Shown here: positions 26,451 to 39,320 of the stretch, piece after piece | How the letters are laid out: every line of letters begins with the position of its first letter | How positions within the stretch are numbered: position 1 is the first letter of the stretch | From: Vanilla planifolia | Lineage: Eukaryota > Streptophyta > Magnoliopsida > Asparagales > Orchidaceae | Assembly: GCA_023846275.1 (NCBI GenBank) | Contig: JAIUJO010000297.1 | Span: 273,001-337,000 of the forward strand | Length of the DNA stretch: 64,000 nt | Direction: 5' to 3' | Program-made: the position numbers and the translations under genes | The notes under the pieces: model-generated | Told to the model about the DNA's origin: nothing | Databases searched by the model: none | What the model saw: the letters and a program-made list of their open reading frames with translations, nothing else

Positions 26451-28912
26451 GTAGAGTAAGGTTATGCTAAGGTAAGCTAGGTGAGGCTATGCTAGGCTAG
26501 AGTTAAGTATAATAGAGTAGACTAGACTAAAGTAGAGCAAAGTAGAGTAGAGAAGAGTAGGTAGAGTAGAGTAAAGTAGAGCAAGGTAGATTAGAGTAGA
26601 GTAGAGAAGAGCAGAGTAGAGTAGAGTAGAGCTAGATTAGGCTTGGCTAGGTAAGGTTATGCTAGGCTAAGATAGGCTAGGCCAGATAAGAGTAGTGTAG
26701 AGTAGAGTAGAGTAAAGCTAGTTAAGGCTAGGCTAAGCTAGTGTACAATAGAGCAGAGTATACTAGAGCAGAGTAGAGACAAATAGAGTAGAGTATAGTA
26801 GAGCAGAATGGAGTAGGGCAGAGCAGAGTAGAGTGGAGCTAGGTTAGGTTTGGCTAGACTCGCAATGCAAGAGCATAGTAGAGTAGAGCTAGGTCAGGTA
26901 AGGCTAGGCATAGTTTGAGTAGAATATTGTAGATTAGAGTAGAGTAGAGTAAAGTAAAAGTAGAGTAGAGCTACTTTAGGCTAGGATAGGCTAGGTTATT
27001 CTAAGCTATAGTTTAGAGTAGAGTAGAGTATAGTGGAGAAGAGTAGAGGATAGTGCAACTGAGCTATGTTAGGTTAGTCTAGGTTAGAGTAGAGTAGAGA
27101 AGAGCAGAGCAGAGTAGAGTTAAGTATAGTAGAGTAGAGCAGAGCAGAGCAGAGCAAAGCAAAGTAGAATGGAGCAAAGCAATGTAGAAAAGACCATAAT
27201 AGAGTTGATCAAAGAATAGTAGAGTAGAGTAGAGTAGAGCTAGGTTTGGCTAGGCTAGGTTAGAGTAGAGTTGAGTAGAGTAGAGTAGAGTAGAGTAAAG
27301 TAGAGTAGAGTAGAGCAAGGTTAGGCAAGGCTAGGCTAGGTTAGGCTAAGCAATGCAAGTATAGGCAAGGCTAGGTTATGTTAGGCTAGTATAGAAGAGA
27401 GAAAGGTAGAGTAGAATAGAGTAGAGAAGAGTAGATGTAAGTTAGGGTAGGCTAGGATAAAGTAGAATAGAGTGGATTAGAGCAGCAAAGGGTAGAGTAG
27501 GGAGGAGCACAGTGGAGTAGAGTAGAGTAGAGTAGAACAAAATAGAGCTGAGCAAAGCTCGATTAAGCTAGAGTTGAGTTGTGTTGAGTAGAGTAGATTA
27601 GGTTATGCTAAGCTAAGCAAGGCTAAGTTTGAGTAGAGTTGAGTAAAGTAGAATAGAGCTAGGTTAGGCTAGGGTAGGCTAAGCAAAGCATGACGAGGCT
27701 TGGCAAGGCTTTAGTAGAGTAAACTATAGTAGGGAAGAGTAGTGTAGTGTAGAGTATAGTAGAGCAGAGTGGGAGAAAGTAGTGTTGAGCAGAGTATAAT
27801 AGAGTAGAGCAAAAAAGAGTAGAGAAGAGTAGAGTAGAGCTAAGCGAGGTAGAGTAGAGTAGAGTAGAGCAGAGCAGAGTAGAGCTAGGTTTGGCTAGGT
27901 TAGGCTAGGCTATGTTAGATCAGAGTAGAGTAGAGTAGAGAAGAACTAACTAGAGCATAAAAGAGCAAAGTAGAGTAGAGCAGAGCAAAGAATAATAGAG
28001 TAGAGTAGAGTAGAGTTTGGTTAGGTTAGGCTAGGCCAGGCTTGGCTATGCTAGTCTAGGCTAGAGTAGAGTAGAGTAGAGCTTGTTTAGGTTAGGCTAG
28101 GCTAGAGTGTAGTAAGGTAATGTGGAGTATAATAGAGTAGAGTAGAGTACAATAGAGTAAAGCAGAGCAAGGTTAGAGTATAGCACAATTGAGGTCAATT
28201 AAGCTAGGCTAAGCTAGGATAGACTAGAGCAAAGTAGAGTAGAGTAGAGCTAAGTAGAGTAGACCAAGGTAGAGCAGAGCAGAGAAAAGCATAGAAGAGT
28301 AGGGTAGAGTTGAGGAAAGTAGAGTAGAGTAATGTAAAATAAAGTAGAGCTAGGTTGGGCTGAGCTGCATTAGGGTAGGGTAGCTTAGAGTAAACTAGAG
28401 TAAAAAAGAGGATAATAGAGTAGAATAGAGTAGAATTGAGTAGTATAGAGTATAGTAGAGTAGAGTTTAGTAGAGTAGAGATAGGTTATGCTAGGCTAGA
28501 CTATGTTAGGTTAGGCTAGGCTAGAATAGAGTAGAGTAGACGTAGGCTTTGGTAGGCAAGGCTAGGTTAGAGTATAATAGATTTGAGTGGAGTATTATAA
28601 GGTAATGAAGAGTAGAGTAAGGTTAAACTGGGCTAGGCTATGCTAGGCTCTACTTGCTAGGCTAGAGTAGAGTGAAGAAGAGTAGAGCTAGGTTAGGCTA
28701 GACAAGGCTAGCCTATGCTAAACTAGGCTAGAGTAGAGTAGAGTTGAGTAGAGTAGAGTAGAGCAAAGCAGAGTAGAGTAGAGCTAGGTTAAGCAAGGCT
28801 TGAGTAGAGTAGAATTATAGAGTAGAGTAGAGTAGAGAGAGGTTGTGTTAGGCTAGGCAAGGTTAGGTTTGAGTCGAGTAGAATAGAGTAAAGTAGAGTA
28901 GAATATAGCAGT

Positions 28913-28928
28913 GGAGAGGAGAGGAGAG
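28913..28928 (+). repeat. Short AGAGG purine tract at a GG-block edge
   Basis: 16 bp of pure purine that runs directly into CTAGGTTTGG. Unlike the other tracts it sits in a short AG domain and has no C-rich segment after it. Confidence 0.75.
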
Positions 28929-31202
28929 CTAGGTTTGGCTTGGCAAGGATTGGCATGGTAAGGCTAGGCTACGCTAATATAAAGTAGAGTAGAGTAGAGT
29001 AGAGAGAAGTAAAGTAGAGTAATTTAGTGCTAGAGTAGAGTAGAGTAGAGGAAAGTAGTATAAGTAGAGTAGAACAGAGTAGCATAAAGTAGAGTTAAGT
29101 AGAGCAGAGAAGAGTAGAGTAGAGCAGAGCAGAGTAGAGTAGAGTGGAGTAGAGCAGAACATGTTTAAGCTAGGCTATGCTAGGCTAGGCAAGGTTAAAG
29201 TAAAGTAGAGCTAGGTCAAGCTATGCTAGGCTAGGTGAGGTTAGAGTAGAGTAGAGTCAAGTAAAGTAGTGTAGGGTAAAGTAGAGTAGAGCAACGTAGA
29301 GTAGAGCTGAGAAGAGCAGAGTAGTGTAGCATAAAGCAGAGCTAGATTAGGCTAATCTAGGCTAGGCTAAGCCATGCTAGACTAAAGTATAGTAGAGCAA
29401 AGTTAGGTTAGGTCCACCAAGCTAAGGATAAAGTAGAGTAGAGTAGAGTACAGTAGCGCTAAGTCTACTTAGGGTGGGCCAGGCTAGGTTAGGCTTAGAT
29501 AAGCTTGGCTAGACATGGATAGAGTAGAGTAGAGTAGAGTAAAGCTGAGTAGAGTAGAGTAGAGTTGAGCAAGGTCATGCTTGGCTAGGCTAAAGTATAA
29601 TAGAGTAGAGTAGAGAAGAGCAGAGCATAGTAGAGTATAGAATAGAAGAGAAAAGCAAAGTAGTCTAGAGAAAATAAGAGTAGAGTAAAGCAGACCTATG
29701 TTAGGTTAGGCCAAGTTAAGCGAGGCTAAGCTAGAGTAGAGTAGAGTAGAGCATGGTTAGGCTAGGCGAGGCAAGGCAAAGTTGGAGTAGAGTATAGTAG
29801 AGTAGAGCAGAGCTTTGTTTGGTTATGATATACTAGGCTAGTGTAGGTTAGGCTAGAGTAGAGTAGAGTTTAATTAGGCTAGGTTAGAGTAGAGTAGAGC
29901 ATAGAGTAGAGCAGAACATAGTAAAGCATAACAGAGTATAGTGGAGTAGAGTAGAGTTGAGTAGAGTAGAGAAAGGTAGAGTAGAGCATAATAGAGCATG
30001 ACAGAGCAGAGTAGAGTAGAGTAGAGCAGAGTAGAGTAGAGCTAGTTTCAGCTAAGCTAGGATAAGCTAAGTTACGTAGGGTAAGCTAGATTAGGTTAGA
30101 CTAGGCTATAGTAGAGTAGAGTAAAGTACACTAGAGGAGAGTAAAGCAGAGCTGAGTAGAGAAGAGTAGAGAAAAGTAGAACAAAGTAGAGCAGAGTAGA
30201 GGAGGATAGAGTAAAATTTAGTAGAGTAGGGTAGAATAGAGTATAATAGTGTAGAGTTGAGCAGAGTAGAGAAGAGCTAGGTTAGGCTAGGCTAAACAAG
30301 AGTAGAGTAGAGCTAGGTAGGCTAGTCTAAGCTAAGCTGCGATATAGTAGACGAGAGAAGAGTAGAGTAGAATAGAGTTAAGTTGAGTAAAACTAACTAG
30401 GTAATGCTAGGCCTAGTTAGGCTAGCTTAGGCTAGGCTAAGTTAAGCTAGGATAAAGTATATTGGAGTAGAATAGAGTCGAGCTAAGTTAGTTAGGCTGG
30501 GCTTCTCTACAGTACAATAAAGTAGAGTAGAGCAGAGAAATGTAGAGCAGAGCAGGGCAAAGCAGAGCATAGCAGAGTAGGGTAGAACGGATCAAAGTAG
30601 AGGGGAGAAATAAAAGTAGAGTATAACATAGTAGAGTAGAGAAAACTAGCTTATGTTAGGGTAGGGTAGGCTATACTAGAGTTGAGTATAGTAAGGTAGA
30701 GCTAGATTAGGCTAGCCAAGGTGAGAGTAGAGTAGAGTAGAGTAGCATAAAGTAGAGTAGAGTAGAGTAGAGAAGAGTAGTGCTAGGTTAGGCTAGGCTA
30801 GGCTAGGTTAAGTTAGGCTAGGTTAGGCTAGAGCTGAGTCGAGTATAGTAGAGTAGAGTAGAGCTATGTTAGGCTAGGTTTGGTTAGGCAAGGCTAGATC
30901 AAAGCCTAGTAGAGTTGAGTAGAGCAAAGAAGAGCAAAGTAAAGTTGTACAGAGTAGAGAAGAGTAGTGTAGAGTAGAGTAAAGTAAAGCTAAATTAGGT
31001 TAAGCTATGTTAAGCAAGGCTGGGATAGGCTAAGCTATAATATAGTAATGTAGAGTAGAGTCGAGTTAGATTAGACTACACTGGGCAAGAGTATAGTAGA
31101 GTGGAGTAGAGTAGAGTAGAGTAGAGTAGAATAGAGTTGAGTAAAGTAGAATTGATTAAAGTAGAGTAGAGTAAAGTTGAGTAGAGTAGAGTAGAGTATA
31201 GT

Positions 31203-31243
31203 GGAGGAGAGGAGAGGAGAGGAGAGGGAGTAGAGGAGAGGAG
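31203..31243 (+). repeat. AGAGG/GGAGA purine tract
   Basis: Runs of 28 bp (31203-31230) and 12 bp (31232-31243) split by one T. The host AG domain (about 31090-31408) has no GG block. Its 5' part (about 110 bp) contains no C at all, and its 3' part has many CAAAG/CAGAG words. Confidence 0.85.
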
Positions 31244-31764
31244 TGGAAAGTAGAGCAGAGTAGAGTAAAGAAGACTAAAGTAGAGAAAAGCAAAGCAGAG
31301 TAGAATAGAGCAAAGTAGAGTACAAATGAGTAGAGTAAAGCAAAGTAATTGGGAGTAGAGTGGAGTAGAGAAAAGTAAAGTAGTACAGATAGAGCATAGT
31401 AGAGTAGACTTGAATAAAGCTAGGTTAGGCTAGGCTATGCTATGCATTAGTAGAGTTGAGTAGAGTAGAATAGAGTAGAGTGGAGCAAGATTAGGCTACT
31501 ATATGCTAGGCTAAGTTAGGCAAGGCTTGTTTATGCTAGAGTAGAGTAGAGTTGAGTTGAGTAGAGTAGAGTAGATTAGAGTAATAGTGAGTACAATAAA
31601 GCTAGGTTTGGTTAGGCTAGGTTAAAATAAAAAATAGAGTAGAGTAGAATAGAGTGGAGGAGAGAAAAGTATTATAGAGTAGAGAAGAGTAGACTAGAGG
31701 AGGGATGAGTAGACCAGGGAAAAGTTGAGTAGAGTAGAGCAAAGCAGTGCAAAGCTGAGAAAAA

Positions 31765-31800
31765 CTCGGTTAGGCCTGGACAGGTTTATTTTATTAGGCA
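31765..31800 (+). other. Small T-rich off-pattern island in a GG block
   Basis: GGCCTGGACAGG followed by TTTATTTTATTAGG is unusual for this array, where T rarely makes up more than one base in five. The GG pattern resumes directly after it. Confidence 0.5.
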
Positions 31801-31983
31801 ATGCTAGGCTAGGTTAAAGTAATATAGAGTAGGGTAGAGCTAGGTTAGGCTTAGCTAAGCTCGACTAGGTTAGAGTAGAGTAGACTAAAGTAGCAACGAG
31901 TTGAGCAGGGTAGAGTAAAGTTAGGTTAGGCAAAGCTAGACTAGGCTAGAGCAAAGTAGAATAGAGAAGAGCAGAGCAAAGTC

Positions 31984-32003
31984 GAGTAGATCAGAGTAGA
32001 TCA
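31984..32003 (+). repeat. 10-bp tandem pair GAGTAGATCA
   Basis: Two identical adjacent units with the same GATC-bearing variant as at 19221-19240, 12.8 kb away. Confidence 0.75.
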
Positions 32004-33365
32004 GGGCAGAGAAGAGAAGAGCAGAGTAGGGCAGAGTATTACAGAGTAGAGAAGAGTATAGTAGAGTAGAGCAAAGTCGAGTAGAGTAGAGTAAAGCAAA
32101 GCAAAGTTGAGCTAGGTTAGGCTAACGTAAGCTAGGCTAGGCCAGGGTAGGTTAGAGTAGAGTAGGCTAGAGTAGAGTAAAGTAAAGTAGAGTATAATAG
32201 TGTAGAGTATAATGTAGTATTGTAGAGTAGAGTAGGCTAGTGTAGTAATATTAGGTTAGGCTAGGCACAGCTAGACTAGGATAGGCTTGGTTAGGATTAG
32301 CTACAATACAGTAGAGTAGAGTAGAGTCGAGCAGAGCAGAGCAGAGTAGAGTAGAATAGAGTAACGCGAAGCGGAGTGGAGCAGAGCAGAGCATTATAGA
32401 GTACAGTAGAGTAGAACAGAACTAAATTAGGCTTGGTTTTACTTGGATTAGCTAGAGTTGAGTAGAGAGAGTAGAATAGAGTAGAGCTAGGTTAAATAAG
32501 GCTAGGTTAGAGTGGGGTAGAGTAGAGTTGAGTAGAGCAGAGTAGAGTAGATTGAAGTATAGTAGAGCTAAGTTAGGCTAAGCTAGGCAAGGATATGATA
32601 AGGTAGGCTAGCTAAGCTACTGTAGAGTAGAGCATATTGTAGTAGAGTAGAGCTATGTTGGGCTAGGTTAGACTTAGATAGGATTTGTTTGGCTAGGCTT
32701 CGTTAGAGAGTATAATAGAGTAGATTATAGTAGAGTAAAGTTAGGTTTTGCTAGGCTAGGAAAGAGTACAGTAGAGCAGTGTGGATTAGAGTAGAGTCGA
32801 GCAGAGTAGAGAGGAGCAGAGCAGAGTAGAGTAGAGCACAACATAGTATAGTAGAGAAGAGTAGGCACAAGTAGAGCAAAGCAGAGCTAGATCAACTAGG
32901 CTATGATAAGTTAGGCTATTTTAGCCTAGGCTAAGGTAGAGTAGAGTAAAAAGGAGTAGAGTATAGTAGAGTAGAATATCAAAACATAGAGTAGAACAGA
33001 GCAGAGCAGCAAAGTAAAGAGTAGAGTATAATAGTGTAGAGTAGATCTAGGTTAGGCTAGGCTAAGCTAGGCTAAACTAAGCTGTAATAGACTAGGGTAG
33101 AATTTAATAGAGTAGAATAGAGTAGTGTTGAATAGAGCAGAGTATAGTGGAGCATAGTAAAGAAGAGTAGTACATAATCGAGTAGAGTAAAGCAACATAG
33201 AGTGGAAGAGAGCTGAGTAGAACAGAGTAGAAAAAAGTAAAGTAGAGTAGAGCGAGGTTAAGCTTGGCGAGAGTAGAGCAGAGTAGAGGAGAGAAGAATA
33301 GAGTAAAATATAATAAAGTAGAGCTAGGTTAGGCTAAGCTTGGCTAGGCTATAATAGGCTAAGCT

Positions 33366-33405
33366 ATAGTATAGTATAGTATAGTATAGTATAGTATAGT
33401 ATAGT
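33366..33405 (+). repeat. Perfect (ATAGT)8 run
   Basis: Eight identical ATAGT words in a row, each being AGAGT with G changed to A or T in the same place. The run is perfect among degenerate neighbours, which points to recent expansion by slippage. Confidence 0.9.
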
Positions 33406-33433
33406 AGAGTAGAGTAGAGCAGAATAAGGCTCA

Positions 33434-33508
33434 GCTAGGCTAGGCTTGGCTAAGCATGGTAGGGCGAGGCTAGGCTAGGCTTGGCTAAGCATGGTAGGGC
33501 GAGGCTAG
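33434..33508 (+). repeat. 35-bp exact tandem duplication in a GG block
   Basis: Positions 33434-33473 match 33469-33508 over 40 bp without a mismatch, at a shift of 35 bp (seven words). The unit carries odd words such as GCATGGTAGGGCGAGG, so the match is not chance between simple repeats. It extends a GG block to about 80 bp. Confidence 0.92.
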
Positions 33509-34233
33509 CCTAGAGTATAGTAAAGCAGAGCAGTGCAAAGCAGAGTAGAGTAGAACATAGAAGAGCAGTGTAGAGTAGAGAAGAGTAGAGTTGAGCAGAG
33601 CGGAGTAGAGTATAGTAGAGCAGAGTAGAGAAGAGATGAGCAAAGTAGAGTAGAGCAGAGTCTTGAAGAGCAGACCAGAGCAGAGCTAGGTTATGATAGG
33701 CTAAGCTTGGCTAAGCTAGAGTAGAGTACAGTAAAATATGGTAGAGTAGAGTAGAGATGAGCAGAGTAGAGTAGAGGAGAGGAGACCAAAACCAAGTAAA
33801 GCAGAGTAGAGCAAAGCAAAGCAGGGCAAAGTAGAGCAATGTAGAGTAGAAGAGTTGAGCAAAGCAATAAAGAGTAGAGCAGATTAGCATAGAGAAGTGC
33901 ATACTAGAGTAGAGTAGAGAAGAGTAAAGTAGAGTAGAGCAAAGTTAGGTTATTCTATGCTTGGCTTGTTTAGGCTAGGCTATGCTAGAGTAAAGTAGAG
34001 TAGAGTAGAGCAGAATATATTAGAGTAGAATAGAGCTAGGTTAAGCAAGGCAAAGCTAGGGTAAGCTAAGCTAGAGAAGAGTAGAGTATAGAAGAGTAGA
34101 GTGGAGTAGAGCTAGATTTTGTAAGGGTAGACTTGGTTAGGCTAGGGTAGTGTAGAGTAGAGTAGAATAGAGTAGAGTAGAGTAGAGTAGAATAAAGTAG
34201 AGTAGAGTAGAGTAAGGTGGTGTGGAGTAAAGT

Positions 34234-34277
34234 AGAGAAGAGGAGAGGAGACAAGAGGGGAGGAGAGGAAAGGAGAG
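34234..34277 (+). repeat. AGAGG/GGGAG purine tract
   Basis: 18 bp and 25 bp of pure purine separated by one C at 34252. The upstream part of the domain (about 34148-34231) lacks C; the downstream part is rich in CAAAG and CATAA. Confidence 0.85.
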
Positions 34278-36319
34278 CATAGTAGTGTAGAGCTAAGCAA
34301 AGCATAATAGAGCAGAGAATAACAAAGAAGAGTAGAGTAAAGTAGAGCTAGGTTAGGCTAAGCTAAGCAAGGTTAGAGTAGATATCATAGAGTAGTGTAG
34401 ACTAAAGTAGAGTAGAGTAGAACTAGGTAAAGCTGAGCTAATCTAGGCCAGGCTTGGCTAGGCTAGGCTAGCTAGGGTAAGCTAGGCTAGGCTAGAGTAA
34501 TGAATAATAGAATAGAGTAGAGTAGAATAGAGCATAGTAGACAAAACTGGTGTGAAGGAGTGTAGAGTAGAGTAGAGCAAGGTTTGGTTAGGCTAGGTTA
34601 GGTTAGGATAGGCGAGGCTAGGCTAGGTTAGGTTTGGCAAGGCTAGGCTAGAGTAAAGTGGGGTAGAGTAGTGCAGAATAAAGCTAGGATAGGCTAAGTT
34701 AGAGTATAATAGAGTAGAATAGAGTAGAGCAGAGTAGACTAGAGAAGAGAAGACTAGAGTAGAGTAGAGAAGAGTAGAGTAGAGTAGAGCAGAGTAGAGT
34801 AGAGTAGAGGAGAGTAAAGTAGAGTATAAGATAAAAAAGTAGAGCATAACAGAATAGAGTAAAGTAGAGTTTGTTTAGGCTAGACTAGAATAGAGTGTAG
34901 TGTAGAGTAGAGAAGGGTAGAATAGAGTAGAGTAGGGTAGAGTAGAGCTAAGTTTGGTAAGGTTAAGATTGGCTAGGTTAGAGTGTAATGGAGTATAGTA
35001 GAGTAGAGTAGGGTAGAGTTAAGTAGGGTAGACTAAATTAGAGAAGAGTAGAGTAGAGTAAAGTAGAGTAGGTAGAGTAGAGTTGAGTAGAGTAGAATAG
35101 AGGAAAGTTTGCTTAAGTTAAGTTAGGCTAGGCTAAGTTAAGCTAGGTTAGGGGTTTTTAGGCTAGGTTAGAGTAGAGGAGAGTATAGTAGAGTAGAGTA
35201 GACTAGGGTAGAGCCATGTTAGGTTAGGCAAAGCAAGAGTAGAGTAGAGTAGAGCATAGCAAAGTAGAGCAAAGTAGAGTAGAGTAGAGATGAGTAGAAT
35301 AGAGCTAGCTAGAGTAGAGTAGAGTAGAGGAGAGCTAACATAGCTTGGCTAAGCTAAGCTAAGGTAGGCTAGCTTTTACTAAGCTAAGCTAGGCTAGGTT
35401 AGATTATGGTAGAGTGGAGCAGAGAAGAGTGGAGAAGAGTAGAGTGGAGTTGAGTAGAGCTAAGGTAGGTTTGGTTTTGCTAGGCTACGCAAGGTTAAGC
35501 TAGGAAAGGCTTGGCTTTGCTAGAGTAGAGTAAAATAGGTCAGGCTAGGCTAAGTTAAGCTAGAGTACAGAGAAGAGTAGAGCAAAGTATAACAAACTAG
35601 ACAAGAGTAGAGCATAGTATAGTAGAGCAGAGCATAGTAGATTAGAGTAGAGTAGAGCACAGCTCACTTAGGCTAAGATAAGAAAGGCTAGGCTAGAGTA
35701 GAATAGAGTAGAGTAGAGTATAGAAGAGCTTGGTTAGGCTAGGCTACATTAGGTTAGAGTAGGGTAGAGTATAGTATAGTAGAGTTATGTTTGGTTTTGC
35801 TAAGCCATGCTAGAGTTATCTCGGGTAGGCTAGGCAGGGTGAGAGTAGAGAATAGTCGAGTAGAGTAAAGTAGAGTAAAGTAGAGCAGAGTGGAGTAGAG
35901 CTTTGTTAGGATAGGCAAGGGTAGGCTAGGATAGAGTAGAGTATAGAGTAGAGTAGAGTAGAGCAAAGTAGACCAGAGAAGAATATGGTATAGTAGAGTA
36001 GAGTAGAGTGAAGTAGGGTAGAGCAAGAAAAAGTAAGGTAAAGGAGAGCAGAGGGGAGCAGAGTAGAGCAAAAGAGTAGAGTAGAGTAGAGTAAAATAGA
36101 GTAGAGCAGAGTAGAGTAGTATTGAGCAAGATAAAGTAGTGCAGAGCAGAGTAGGGCAAAGCAAGAATAGACGAGGCTAGGTAAGGACAGAGTTAAGTTG
36201 AGTAGAGTAGAGTAGAGCTTGGTTAGGCTAGGCTAGGCGAGAGTAGAGTAAAGCAGAGTGGAGTAGAATAGAGAAGAGTAGAGCTAGAGTAGGCTAGCTA
36301 GGCAAGGCTAGGTTTGGCT

Positions 36320-36665
36320 AGAGTAGAGTAGAGTAGAGTAGAATCGAGTAGAGTAGAGTAGAGTAGAGTATAATAGATTAGATTAGAGTTGAGTAGGGTC
36401 GGGTAGGGTACAGTAGAGTAGAGTAGAGTAGGGTGGAGTAGGGTGAAGGAGAGGAGAGGAGGGGAGAGGAGGAGAGAAGAGTGGAGAAGAGAGGATAAAA
36501 GTGGAGAGTAGAGCAAAGTAGTGTAGAACAGAGAATAGAAGAGTAGAGTAGACTAGAGTAGAGAAAAGTAGACTACAGCCAAGCAGAGTAGAGCTGAGTA
36601 GAGTAGACGAGAGTAAAGCAGACTTGAGAAAAGTAAAGTAGAGTAGAGTAGAGCGTAGCAGAGAA
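36320..36665 (+). repeat. Long GG-free AG domain with purine core
   Basis: About 345 bp without a GG block. The order is C-poor TAGAG, then the purine tract at 36445-36481, then C-bearing words, ending at an AAAGGTTAGGC edge. Confidence 0.75.
36445..36481 (+). repeat. Longest pure-purine tract noticed (37 bp)
   Basis: 37 bp with no C or T, mixing GAGGA, GGGGA and GAAGA. Homopurine tracts of this length can form intramolecular triplexes in vitro (established for such tracts in general). Whether this one does is unknown. Confidence 0.85.
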
Positions 36666-38605
36666 AGGTTAGGCTAGACAATGATAGAGTAGAGTAGAGT
36701 AGGGTAGAGCAAGATTAGGCTAGGCTAGACTAAGCTAAGTTAGAGTAAAGCATAATAGAGTAGAGCAGTGTAGAGTGGAGTTGATTATAGTAGAGTTAGG
36801 CTAAGCTAGGCTAGGATAGGGTAGGTTAGGCCAACCTATAGTAGAGTGGAGTAGAGTAGAGTAGAGCTTGATTAGGCTAGTCTAGCCAAGGCTAGGCCAG
36901 TGTAGAGTTGAATAGAGTAAAGGAGTGGTGAGTCGAGCAGATTAGAGTAGAGTAGAGAAGAGTAGAGCAAAGATAGGTAAGGCTTAGCTAGGATAGGCTA
37001 GGCTAGAGTAGAGTAGAGTAGAGTAGAGTAGTGTGGGATAGAGTTAGGTTAGGCTAGGCTAGGATAGGGTAGAGTATAGTAGAGTAGAGTAGAGTAGAGT
37101 AGAGTAGAGCAAGGTCAGGTTATACTAAGCAAGCTAAAGGTTGGCTAGGCTAAGCTAAACAAGAGCTGAGTAGAGTATAGTAGAGTAGAGTAGAGCTAGG
37201 TTAAGCTAGGCTAGGCTAGGCTAGAGTATAGTAGAGTAGAGCAGAGTAGAGCAAAGCAGAGTAAAACAGAGTAGAGTAGAGCAAAGTTAAGTAGAGTAGA
37301 GTAGAGAAGAGATTTGTAGAGTAAAGCAGAGCAGAGTAGAAAGGAGTGGAGTAGAGAAGAGTAGAGCTAGGTTAGATAAGGTTAAGCTAGGCAAGAGTAG
37401 AGTTGTGTAAAGCAAGGTTAGGTTAGCCTAGGCTAGGCTAAGTTATAATAGAGCAGAGTAAAATAGAATTAAGCAAGTTTAGGTTAGGCTAGGCTAGGTT
37501 AGGTTAGGCTAGGCTAGAGTAGAGTAGAGTTGAGTTTAGTTGAGTAGAGTAGAGTAGAGTGGAGTAGAGTAGAGTAGAGTAGAGTATAATATAGTTGTGT
37601 AGAGTATTGTAGATTAAGGTAGAGTTAGGGTGGGCTACGTTAGGCTAAGTTGGTGTAGGCAAGGCTAAGTAAGGCTATAATAGAGTAGAGTAGGGTAGAT
37701 TAAAGTAGAGTAGAGCTTGATTAGGATAGGCTTGTCTAGGTTAGGCTAGGTTGGAGTAGTGTAGAGTAGAGCATTAGAGAGTAGAACAGAGTAGAGTAGA
37801 GGAAAGTAGAGAGGGGTAGAACAGAGTGGAGTAGGGCATAACAAAGTAGAGTAGGGCAGAGCAGAGCAAAGCATAGTAGAGCTAAGTTAGTTTAAGCTAT
37901 GCTATGCTAGGCTAAGTTAGAGTAGAGTGAGATGGAGTAGAGTAAAAAAGGGTAGAGTAGAGTAGAGTAGGGTAGAGTAGGGCAGAGTTGAGAAAAACAG
38001 AGAAAAGCAGAGAAGAGCAGAGCAAAGCATAGTGCATAGTGGAGCGAGGTTAGGCTAAGCTATACTCGACCTAGGCAATTCTAGGCTTGTTTAGAGTAGA
38101 GTAGAGTAAAGTAGGGTATAGTATAGTATAATAAAGTTGACCAACTAGAGTAGAATAGAGTTAGGTTAGGCTAGAGTAGAGTAAAGTAGAGTTGAGTAGA
38201 GCTAGGTTATGTAAGGCTAGGATAGGTAAGGTATTAGTTTAATAGAAATAGTAAAGTAGAGTAGAATAGAGCAGAGCAGAGCTGAGAAGATCAACGCAAA
38301 GTAGAGTAAAAAAGTGTAGTGTATAATAGGGTAAAGTGAAACTGAGTAGAGCAGATGAGAGTAGAGAAGAGCTAAGGAGAGTAGAGCAAAGTAGAGCAAT
38401 TTTATGTTAGGTAAGGCTAGAGTAGAGTAGACTAGAGTAGTGTAGATTAGAGTTAGGTTAGGTTAGCTTAGGCTACTTTAGGTTATAGTACAGTAAAGTA
38501 GAGTAGAGTAGAGTAGAGTAGAGTAGAGTAGAGGAGAGTAGCACAGAGTAGAGCAAAGCAGAGTAGAGTATAGCAAAGTATAGTAGAATAGAGAAGAGAA
38601 AACAA

Positions 38606-38655
38606 GAGTAGAGTAGAAAAGAGCATAGTAGAGTAGAGTAGAAAAGAGCATAGTA
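38606..38655 (+). repeat. 25-bp exact tandem duplication in an AG domain
   Basis: Two 25-bp units (five words each), sharing GAAAAGAGCATAGTA in the same order. Only the last word of the second copy differs. Confidence 0.85.
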
Positions 38656-39280
38656 GAGAAGGGAAGAGAAAATTTAGGCTAAGCTAGGCTATGCATGGCT
38701 AGGTTAGGCTAGGCTAGAATGGAGCAGAGTAGAGTAGAGTAGAGTAGAGTAGTGTAGAGTATAGTAGAGTATAGAAAGGTTAGGCTAAGTTTGAGTAGAG
38801 TATAGTAGAGTAGAGCTAGGTCTTACTAAGCTAGGATTGGGTAGGCTAGGGTAGGCTATGCTAGGTAGAGTAGAGCATAGCAGGGTAGAGTAGAGTTGGG
38901 TTAGTTTAGGCTAGGCTAAGAGCATTATGGAGTAGAGTAGAGAAGAGCAGAGTAGAGTAGAGTATAGCAGAGCAGAGTTAAACAATGTAGTGTAGAGTTG
39001 AGCAAAGTTAGGTTTGGCTTAGCTTGGTGAGGCTAAGCAATATTAGTCTAGGCTAGGCTAAGCTAGGTTTGAGTAGACTAGAGTAGGGTAAAGTAGGGTA
39101 GTGTAGAGCTCGATAGGCTAGGCCAGAGTATTGTAAAGTAGAGTAGAGTAGAAAAGGCTCTGTTAGACTAGGCTCGGCTAGGCTATGAAATGCTAGCTTG
39201 GAGTAGAATAGAGTGGAGCAGAGCAGAGTAGAGTTGAGCAAAGAGAGGAGAGAAGAGCAGAGTAGAGTAGAGAAGAGTCT

Positions 39281-39320
39281 AATAGAGTAGAGTAAAATAG
39301 AGTAGAGTAGAGTAAAATAG
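39281..39320 (+). repeat. 20-bp tandem pair
   Basis: Two copies of a four-word unit ending in AGTAAAATAG, differing at one base (the second). Confidence 0.75.
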
